A program made the translations under genes and the position numbers. Positions 55,628 through 64,000 of a stretch of DNA of 64,000 bases are shown here, piece after piece. The notes beneath the pieces were generated by a model that had not been told where the DNA came from, searched no databases, and saw only the letters and a list, made by a program, of their open reading frames with translations. The stretch comes from Miscanthus floridulus (lineage: Eukaryota; Streptophyta; Magnoliopsida; Poales; Poaceae): contig NC_089594.1 in NCBI RefSeq assembly GCF_019320115.1, positions 21,598,055-21,662,054 on the forward strand, given 5' to 3'. Each line of letters starts with the position of its first letter. Within the stretch, counting starts at the first letter, position 1.

Positions 55628-58600
55628 GTGAACTACAAGACCGATGAAAGTCATTAGGTTATTGATAGTGGTTGCACTCAACATATGACTGGTGATCCTC
55701 GTATGTTCACCTCACTAGATGAAGAGGTAGATGGACAAGAGAAAATAACATTTGGAGATAATTCAAAGGGCAAGGTTAAAGGATTGGGCAAAGTGGCAAT
55801 ATCAAATGATCATTCCATCTCCAATGTGCTCTATGTTGCTTCATTGAGTTTCAACTTGCTATCCGTTGGACAATTGTGTGATCTTGGCTTCCAATGCTTG
55901 TTCACCGAGAAGGAGGTGGTTGTATCTAAGGTAGATGACAATCAAGTGATATTCAATGGATTTAGATACAACAACTTATATCTAGTTGACTTCACCTCCG
56001 AAGATGCAAACTTGAAGACTTGCCTATTCACCAAAACAACACTTGGGTGGCTATGGATAGAAGACTTGCTCATGTTGGGATGAGCTCACTCAAGAAGCTT
56101 ATGAAGAATGATTTGGTGAGAGGGTTGAAGGATGTGAAGTTTGAGAAGGACAAGCTTTGTAGTGCATGTCAAGCCAGCAAGCAAGTTGCAAACACTCATC
56201 CAACCAAAGCTTTCATGTCAACCACAAGAGTGCTAGAACTCCTACACATGGATTTATTTGGACCAACAACATACAAGAGTTTGGGAGGAAATCTCTATTG
56301 TCTTATGATTGTGGATGACTATTCAAGGTATACATGGGTGTTCTTCCTTCATGACAAATCTGAAGTTGCATCTTGTTTCAAGAAGTTTGCCAAGAGAGCT
56401 CAAAATGAATTTGAAGTGAAGCTCAAGAATATAAGAAGTGACAATGGCAAAGAGTTTGACAACACAAACATTGAATCATATTGTGATGAAGTTGGAATCA
56501 AACAAGAAGTCTCCGCAACCTATACTCCTCAATAAAATGGTGTAGTTGAGAGGAAGAACCAGACTTTGATCACTTTTGCAAGGACAATGCTAGATGAGTA
56601 CAACACCCCCGAAGCTCTATGGGTGGAAGCAATCAACACCGCATGTTATGCATCCAACCGCCTATTTCTTCAAAAGTTCCTTATCAAGACACCGTATGAG
56701 TTGCTCAATGGGAAGAAGCCGGACATCTCCTTCTTTAGGGTGTTTGGTTGCAAGTGCTATATCTACAAGAAGCGGCAACACCTAGGGAAGTTTCAAAGGC
56801 GTTGTGATATAGGTTTTCTTGTTGGTTACTCATTGAAGTCCAAAGCATATAGAGTATTTAATCATGCCACCGGCTTGGTTAAAGAAACATATGATGTGGA
56901 ATTTGATGAATCTAATAGCTCCCAAGGAGCATATGAGAATCTTGATGATGTAGGTGATGAACCATTGAGAGAGGCTATGAAGAATATTCCGGTGGGAGAC
57001 ATCAAGCCAAAAGATGATGAAGATGATGTACAAGTCATTAACCAACCTTCTTCATCAAATGTACCACAAGATGGTGAAAAAGATGGGAGAGTAGAAAATG
57101 AAGATACTCATATCTCCCATGAGCAAATGGTGGTACAAGCACAAGATGTTGATGCTCCACAACCTCCTCCTCAAGTGGTCAATAGAAGAAACACACCTCT
57201 CCTACAAGATCATCCTCAAGATCTCATCATAGGGAGTCCATCAAAGGGTGTGATGACTCGATCTCAAAAACTTACTTCATTTATTGCTCATCACTCTTTT
57301 GTCTCTTGCTATGAGCCTACCAAGGTAGAAGAAGCTCTTAAAGATCTGGATTGGATCAATGCCATGCATGAAGAGTTGAACAACTTCACTCGCAATGAAG
57401 TTTGGACTCTTGAAGAGCGACCAAAAGGTGCAAGAGTCATTGGAATGAAGTGGGTGTTCCGCAACAAGCAAGATGATCAAGGTGTTGTTGTGAGGAACAA
57501 GGCAAGACTAGTTGCAAAGGGGTTCTCTCAAGTTGAAGGTTTGGATTTTGGAGAGACCTTTGCACCGGTTGCAAGATTAGAAGCCATCTGTATCCTTCTT
57601 GCATATGCATCACATCATGAAATGAAACTATATCAAATGGATGTGAAAAGTGCATTTTTAAATGGCTTTATTAATGAACTAGTCTATGTTGATCAACCTC
57701 CCAGGTTTGAAGACCCTAGATATCCTAATCATGTTTATAGGTTGTCCAATGCACTATATGGGCTTAAGCAAGCCCCAAGAGCTTGGTATGAGCGCCTTCG
57801 GGACTTCCTAATTGAGAAGGGCTTCACCATTGGGAAGGTTGACACCACACTATTCACCAAGAAGCTTAATGGACACATCTTCATTTGTCAAGTATATGTT
57901 GATGATATTATCTTTGGATCATCAAATGAAGACTCATGCAAAGAATTTGGTGAATTGATGTCGAAGGAGTTCGAGATGTCAATGATTGGTGAGCTTACAT
58001 TCTTTCTTGGTTTTCAAGTCAAGCAAATGAAAGAAGACATCTTCATCTCTCAAGAGAAATACACAAAAGATCTTCTCAAGAGATTCAAGATGGATGAATG
58101 TAAGCCAATCAAGACCCCAATGCCTACCAATGGACATCTCGACCTAGATGAGGGAGGTAACTCGGTTGATCAAACTCTCTACCGTTCTATGATTGGTAGC
58201 TTGTTATATTTAACCGCATCTAGGCCCGACATCAGGTTTAGTGTGTGCATGTGTGCTAGATTTCAAGCTAGTCCTAAGGAAACACATTTAATTGCCATAA
58301 AAAGAATCCTTAGGTATCTTAAGCACACACCAAGCATTGGCCTTTGGTATCCCAAAGGAGCTTTATTTGAATTAATTGGCTGTTCCGATTCGGATTACGC
58401 TGGATGCAAAGTTGATAGAAAGAGCACATCCGGAGGGTGCCATTTGCTTGGTAGATCACTTGTGTCTTGGTCCTCCAAGAAACAAAATAGTGTGGCTTTG
58501 TCCACCACCAAAGCGGAATACATTGCCGCGGGTGCTTGTTGTGCACAAATATTATACATGAAACAAACTTTGCTAGACTATGGAGTAGTTCTAGAGAAAG

Positions 58601-58854
58601 TACCTCTTTTGTGCGACAATGAAAGTGCGGTAAAACTTGCAAATAATCCAGTTCAACACTCTCGCACCAAGCATATAGATATCCGCCATCACTTTCTAAG
58701 AGATCATGTGGCTAAAAATGATATATCACTAGAAGGTGTAAGATCCGAAGATCAATTAGCGGATATCTTCACTAAACCGCTAGATGAGGCTACATTTTGT
58801 AGATTGCGGAATGAGCTCAATGTACTTGATTTTAGTAACTTCACTAAAAATTGA
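55628..58854 (+). pseudogene. pol polyprotein of Copia element D, damaged
   Basis: The domain opens with VNYK just after a TAG (55625-55627). A second TAG (55655-55657) lies before the protease site VIDSGCTQHMTGD. The gag-pre-integrase region changes frame near 56056, and a TAA (56533-56535) cuts integrase after AYTPQ-like sequence. Beyond this all motifs are present: integrase core D in MDLFGPT and RSDNGKEF (before the TAA), [13 protein letters not shown] and YVDDIIFG, RNase [10 protein letters not shown] and STTKAEYIA, then ADIFTKPL and a stop. Three lesions plus the gag stop make the copy non-autonomous. STTKAEY differs from the usual STTEAEY. Confidence 0.92.
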
Positions 58855-60321
58855 GCTTGTGTTGTCCCTTGTATTCATTGTAATATACGACATGTTTAAT
58901 TTGTGGCAATGCATATAGGGCTTGTCTAACATGGTTAAGATAACCACCAAAAAGCATGTGAAGAAGCTTAACCTTGGATCAAACTTGACAAGCAACTAGA
59001 TTTACTTACAAGTATTGCATATGCATAAATGTTGTTTTGTTGTTTTGTTCCATTTGCCCTCTTGTTGCCTATTTTCTTAAAAAGAATTATAACCTAAGGC
59101 AAAATATTTTGTAAAATATGAGGGTTTGAGAGAGGTCACTCACATCAGTCCCAATTGGTGTTTATTTGGATCTTATTCAAGTTGGGACTTGATTGGGAAC
59201 AGGCAGCGAGAAGGAAGATTGAAGATTTGCTGGAAAAGGTGCACCGAACGCTGCACCGGACGCTGCTGTCCAGCGTCCGGTCAGTTCACAGGAGGTGAAC
59301 TGCTGGTGAAGGAGTGACCGGACGCTGTGTCTGTGCGTCCGGTTAGGAAGGGTTCAGCGTCCGGTCGATCGAAGGGTGCACAAGTTGTACTGACCGGACC
59401 CTGCCTGTGTTCGGTCATGGACCACCGGACGCGTCCGGTCCTGATTCCAGAGGATTTGGACCTCTCTGGAATCGACCGGACGCTGGGTGGTAGCGTCCGG
59501 TCGCTACCACCGGAGCGTCCGGTCAGTGGATCTCGCGCAACTCAAGGACTCTTTTCTGTTTCCTTTTCTGTCGTGTTTTGGGGGATTACTTAACCGTACC
59601 ACCGTGTCCTCTGTCTGCATCCCGCCGTGCCCTAGCCCGAGCAGCCGCCAAGTCACGCCGCCGCCTCCTCGCGCCCAAGCTCGCCGCGCCGCCGATCTAC
59701 TGCCTCGCCACGCCACTGTGCCCGAGTCCTCCCGCGCGCCCCCACGCCAGCACGGCCCGTGCCTCCCTTGCCTGCGCTCGCCCGGCCCCCTCGCCAGCCG
59801 CGCGCCACCAGAGCTTGCCGCGCCGCCATGACTCCCCGCGCGCCACCGTGCCTCTGGTCTTCCAGGGTCATCAAGAATCGTCGTGCCCTTGTCCTACCTC
59901 CTTCATCGTTGGTAAGACCTAACTTTTCAATCTTGATCCTCTAAATGACCTAGATCGAATTGCAGTCTCTGATTCCCCATTACATTCAGGACTTTTACCC
60001 TAACCCTAGCCCGGTTCCGAGGATCCCCCGCGTGTCACCTTATCTTTTCTCGGTTCGTGGATCGTCAGGTAGAAAGCCATTCGATTCAAATTCACATCTA
60101 CATTGCTTTCTCTATTAGGGTTTCGCATCTATTAGACATATGGTATTTATTTGTATATCCATCTATTCTATCGTGCAGCGAGTCGGTTCCGTTGTGATTC
60201 TTGTGGCAGTTGGCAGTCAACTCGGAGCCAAGCTCGTGAGTAAGGATTGAGGCCAAGCCTCGAAAGCGGCAGTTTGACAGTTGATCTTCATCAGCGACAA
60301 TTCACCATCTTGTCAGTTCAG
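58855..60321 (+). promoter_or_regulatory. region between pol and the extra ORF, with GC-rich leader
   Basis: 58855-59215 is AT-rich. 59230-59525 repeats the CCGGACGC array of the LTR. 59590-59905 is very GC-rich with Ala/Pro/Arg-coding frames in several phases. A donor TTGGTAAGACC (about 59911) and acceptor ATCGTGCAGCG (about 60179) bound an intron-like AT-rich stretch. This looks like the first exon, intron and leader of a plant-type transcription unit for the extra ORF (inference). Confidence 0.45.
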
Positions 60322-62781
60322 ATGGCTCGCACCAAGAACGTTGGTGGTGGCCCAGGTGATGATGATCGGAGGCCCCCGCCTCGCCAGCCAGCCGGATCTA
60401 AGGGCAAGTCAACCAAGCAGGTGACATCCAAGAAGCGGAAGTACCCCGACGCAGAGATAGCGAGAGCAGCAGCTGTTGCAGAGGCCGCAGAGCGTGCCGA
60501 GAGAGGTGGTACTCACAGCGGAGTTGTCATTGCAGATCAGCCAGTTACACCCGCAGTCAAAGCTGCGATTGAGGAGGTTGAGCGTCGTCACGGTAGTCCA
60601 GCTGGGTCCGTCAGCATAGCAGTAGCCCCCACCAGCAGAGCCTCAGCCAGCCCAGGAGACTCAGGAGGGTCAGGAGACCGAGCCGGCACCTCAGCTACGC
60701 CGCTCGAGTCGTACCAGTGCTACAGTTCATCGAGGCCAGTTACACAGCGCAGAGGTTCACGTCCTCCGCCCAGACCTCAGGGTCCACCTCCAGTGGTTCA
60801 CCTCGACTTGAGGGCCGCCATCGCCAGACAGGTTCAGCAGCTGCGATTTGTTGAGTTTGAGGTTTGGTTTCCTCCGAGGAGGGATGAGAGAGCAGCTGAG
60901 GGTTTCTACACGCCACTGCAGGAGGATTTCTACAATGCTTATCTCAACAGTGGGGCAGTGTTCAGATCTCAGAGAGTCTGTCAGATAGAGTCTATTGTGG
61001 CAGCAGCCAGAGAAAGCATTCGGTCATACTTGTCATATTTGCCAGGACTGTCAGATCTGATTGGACGGATGGGGATATATGTACCTTCTTGGGTCTGTCA
61101 GTTTTATGCTTCGCTCTACATCGATCCACATCACAGATTCATTCACTTTGCCTTCAAAGGCAAAGACTATAGAGTGACGAGTGGCAGAGCCAGAGAGATA
61201 CTAAGGCTACAGGAGTAGCCTGTCAAGATGCATGAGGTCTGTTATGGACAGCAGGAGCCTCCCAGGCGTCCTCATGGAGGGTTGGTGCCCCCTACAGATT
61301 TAGTGCGACATTGCTTCAAGGAGCCGTTTGGAGAGGGGTCGAGCAAGAACCCCAGTGACTTGACTCCTACAGCGAGGGTACTAGAGGCCATCATCAGGAG
61401 GACACTGCTTCCCAGGTTGGGATACAGGGAGGGCATGACTCGCTTACAGCTATGGCTTCTCAATGCCATCATGCAGTAGACGGTATTTGATATCTAGGAT
61501 CTCCTGCTTTCAGAGATGGAGGACACAATAGCTGAGGGATTCAAGGGTTGCAGGCAGCTTCCCTATGCTCACTGGATCACGTTCCTCATCCGTAGAGTTG
61601 TGCTTGATAAGCCCCCTGGTATGATGGATGAGTATACAGGTGCCACCACGGAGTTCCCAGCTTACAACCTATCACAAAGGATCAGACACATCACTCCTCA
61701 GGCACCCAGATAGCCTAGCCGTCGTCCCGACATGCCAGAGTCCGCAGCTCAGCAGGATGAGATCATCAGAGGGATTGCAGCCACTAAGGAGGAGGAGTTA
61801 GAGGCACAATAGGAGGTGAGCGAGTACAGTGACAGCTCTGACGACGACTACCAGCCTATACCTCAGATGCCTCCACGCAGACACGATGCAGAGGCCGGTA
61901 GCTCCAGTTCTGCTCCACCTGCTCCACAGACAAACCCCGCTCTCATAGCTATTCTTGAGCGGATGCAGCAGGACCAGACACGACAGGCACAGGAGACAGC
62001 TGCCAACTTCGCACAGTTTCAGGCTCGTCAGGACGAGTTCTAGCGGCAGCAGCAGCTCCTTCAGCACCAGCAGTTACTTATGCAGCAGCAGCTCATGGGA
62101 TTCATGCAGCATGTAGTGACAGCCATTGGGGTCCCACTGCCACAGCCTTCGCCCCAGCTTGCACAGCCTGCTACCACTTCGATGACTCCAACAGTATAGC
62201 CCATCGGGCTTCAGAGTCAGGGACAGCCTCCAGCTCAGTTTACTTCACCTCTTGTATAGGTGTCCCAGTGGTTAGCCTCACCTGGTGTTGTCCCGTAGTT
62301 CACTCCTTATCACACAGGTTTCTCACCAGAGCAGACTTCCTCGCTATTCGTGCCTGAGACGTCAGCCTCCAGGAGTCTTAGAGCATCTTTCAGCGAGTTG
62401 ACTGGCATGCCTACTCCGCCTCACATGCATACTGCCGGTCCGTCTACAGCAGCTCCAGCTATCATGACCACTTAGAGGCTCCCCTCGTCTGTCGCCTCAT
62501 CAGATCCTACGACAGACATTCTAGCAGCTTCACAGGCAGCACCAGCCCCAGCTCAGACCTAGACCGCTTCAGCGACACTTCCTGCTATAGAGGGTCAGTC
62601 AGTTCAGAGCTCAGGGTCAGATGATGATGACGCCCAGTTCCATCTTGCTCCACGTACTTCAGCGCCCGACTCGTCCGCTGTAGCCCCGCCGACTGACCCT
62701 TAGGTTTTGGTATTTGACGCCAAAGGGGGAGAGGGTTTTGAGTATGTAGACTCAGGGGGAGCGAGTTTTAGGGGGGCCTAG
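60322..62781 (+). pseudogene. extra downstream ORF of element D (env-like position), 12 TAG stops
   Basis: From ATG at 60322 (MARTKNVGGG) one frame runs to 62781 without a single frame change. It is interrupted by TAG at 61216, 61477, 61495, 61711, 61810, 62041, 62197, 62257, 62296, 62473, 62560 and 62701, with TAG also the final stop. No TAA or TGA occurs in the frame. The N-terminal 130 residues are basic and alanine-rich. A folded-looking part follows (LRFVEFEVWFPP; FYNAYLNSG; YIDPHHRFIHFAFKG; RRTLLPRLGYREGMTRLQLW). The C-terminal third is glutamine- and proline-rich (QQQ runs). The position after pol is that of the extra or envelope-like ORF known in SIRE-group elements. I see no clear signal peptide or membrane span, so env function is not supported. 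Confidence 0.7.
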
Positions 62782-63186
62782 TTATCTAGTATTAGCTTAT
62801 TATATATATTTGGAGTTTTATTTGTGTGATACACTATTACTTATGCATTCATGTGTTTACTTTTATGCATACTATTATATTTATGTGATAGTGCTATCTA
62901 CATGATTGTGATATATGATGTGTGTGATTTATACTTTGCATTATCTATATGTCATATCACTTGTGTTATGCTCATTTGCTTTTGCTTCCGCGTTTATACT
63001 TCAAAGCAAATGAGCTTTGTGATTTGTACTCATGCTTAATTCATATCCTTTGAGTACATTGTGTTGGCTTGGGTCATATAAGCTTACCTAACACTTTTGT
63101 TCTTATCGACAAAAGCTTATATGAACCAAGCCCATCAAAAAACCTCACTCCATAACATACTCGAGGTGGTATTGTCATCAATCACC
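62782..63186 (+). other. 3' untranslated region of element D
   Basis: T-rich, with TATTATATATAT and repeated TTATGCAT words; no coding sequence. Two GGGGGAG words at about 62725 and 62756 resemble the polypurine tract. Confidence 0.5.
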
Positions 63187-63200
63187 AAAAAGGGGGAGAT
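63187..63200 (+). promoter_or_regulatory. polypurine tract of element D
   Basis: AAAAAGGGGGAGAT-type tract directly before the 3' LTR TGAAAGC. Confidence 0.88.
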
Positions 63201-64000
63201 TGAAAGCATCTAGGCCCCTAGTTGGATTTCGGTGATTAATGTCAATACAAGATTACTATGACTAACGTGTGTTTTGCAGAGGCAATTAAGTTAGGTCATG
63301 GTAATGGAGATCGATTGGGCAATCGAGGTTGTCATGCCCCTACGATGGAAATCATTTCAGTTTTCAAAGGATGGACGACAAGGTTAAGGATAACTAGTTC
63401 TAAGTGTCGATTAGAGTTGGAGAGACACTTAGAGTAGTTTAGGACTTTGTTTTTCCTTTGGCTATACTATTAAGGGGGGTATGAACGGGTAGCTTGACCT
63501 AGTTGAGTCTAGTGAGTTAGGTGTGGTGCACACTTGTTAAAACTAGCTCTAGGTAGCTCCTATGAATGCCTAAGATCCTTTGGAGCAAACTTCATTCACA
63601 TATGTTCGAAAGTTGGAAGTGAATGGAGGGTCAAATACTGACCGGACGCTGGCTCCGGTGCGACCAGACGCTGGCCGCAGGGTCTGGTCAGTTCATTTGA
63701 CCGAGGAGATCAAGTCTGGTGTGACCGGACGCTGGGAGGTCGTGTGACCGGACGCTGAGGGCCAGCGTCCGGTCGACTCCAGTAAGGGTCCAGACTTGAG
63801 AAAGTGCGACCAGACGCGTCCGGTCGATACTGACCGGACCCTGAGTATCCAGCGTCCGGTCGAGTACAGTAAGCATCCAAGAGCGACCGGACGCGTCCGG
63901 TCATTGCTGACCGGACCCTGACAGCGTCCGGTCATCACATGAAAACTGTTGTGCGGGTTGAACTGACCGGAGCGTCCGGTCAAAACGATTGGAGCGTCCG
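63201..64000 (+). repeat. 3' LTR of element D, first 800 bp
   Basis: Matches 51598-52397 with about 15 differences, all transitions by eye. It includes the CCGGACGC array and runs off the window end. Confidence 0.93.

Larger units (their letters stand above)
51598..64000 (+). mobile_element. Copia element D (SIRE-type) with extra downstream ORF
   Basis: Plus strand: 5' LTR 51598-53171, primer site, gag, pol, long downstream region with an extra ORF, polypurine tract, 3' LTR from 63201 cut by the window end. It would be about 13.2 kb. The first 800 bp of the two LTRs differ at about 15 positions by my count, all transitions, so the insertion is young. Gag is open; pol and the extra ORF carry stops and a frameshift. 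Confidence 0.93.

Noticed and set aside
59487..59922. Overlapping 114-residue frames before the extra ORF
   Set aside because: GC-rich, open in several phases, no recognisable motif; treated as leader sequence.
60322..62781. True viral envelope protein
   Set aside because: Position suggests env-like, but I see no signal peptide, membrane span or cysteine-rich ectodomain; Gln/Pro-rich composition argues against it.

Overview
This is repeat-dense nuclear DNA from a plant, most likely a panicoid grass (Saccharum/Sorghum/Miscanthus-like). That placement is an inference from the mix of SIRE-type Copia elements, CACTA elements with GTA target duplications, a MuDR-like element and a (TTG)n-tailed RTE LINE. 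There are no bacterial operons, rRNA genes or CRISPR arrays. Only two short single-exon genes look like host genes: an unfamiliar 172-residue protein at 37048-37566 and a cysteine-rich secreted peptide at 45050-45340 (minus) whose expected ATG reads ACG.

Positions 1-31180 are a nest of transposons. The host element is a Mutator-like element (MULE) with terminal inverted repeats at 22977-23165 and 30995-31176, a broken MURA transposase on the minus strand and a converging broken gene for a GRF-type zinc-finger/membrane protein on the plus strand. An intact RTE LINE (26777-30098, 14-bp target duplication) sits in a MURA intron. A SIRE-type Copia element B (4030-22976, minus; 5-bp duplication CCGTT/CCATT) sits in the left MULE terminal repeat. 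A CACTA element (6575-15358; GTA duplication) sits in B between pol and the 3' LTR. A second Copia element A (minus; LTR 2777-4023, gag running off the window start) ends six bases from B. The CACTA carries a 482-codon nine-exon TnpA-like gene, long tandem repeats and no visible TNP2 transposase.

Positions 31181-51597 are looser. They hold a 944-bp CACTA (32715-33658), a lone CACTA end (35275), a MITE (35449-35622), the 172-residue gene, a foldback element (37891-39100), two L1 LINE relics, a solo SIRE-type LTR (40379-41934), a truncated LTR, a solo Gypsy-type LTR (43707-44178), the secreted-peptide gene, and AT-rich DNA with no recognised gene.

Positions 51598-64000 are a third SIRE-type element D on the plus strand: 5' LTR, primer-binding site, open gag, damaged pol, a 4.3-kb region with an extra downstream ORF, polypurine tract and the first 800 bp of the 3' LTR. 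The extra ORF keeps one frame for about 2.46 kb but is broken by 12 stops, all TAG. The LTRs of A, B and D each carry a lineage-specific GC-rich repeat array immediately upstream of a TATA-like box.
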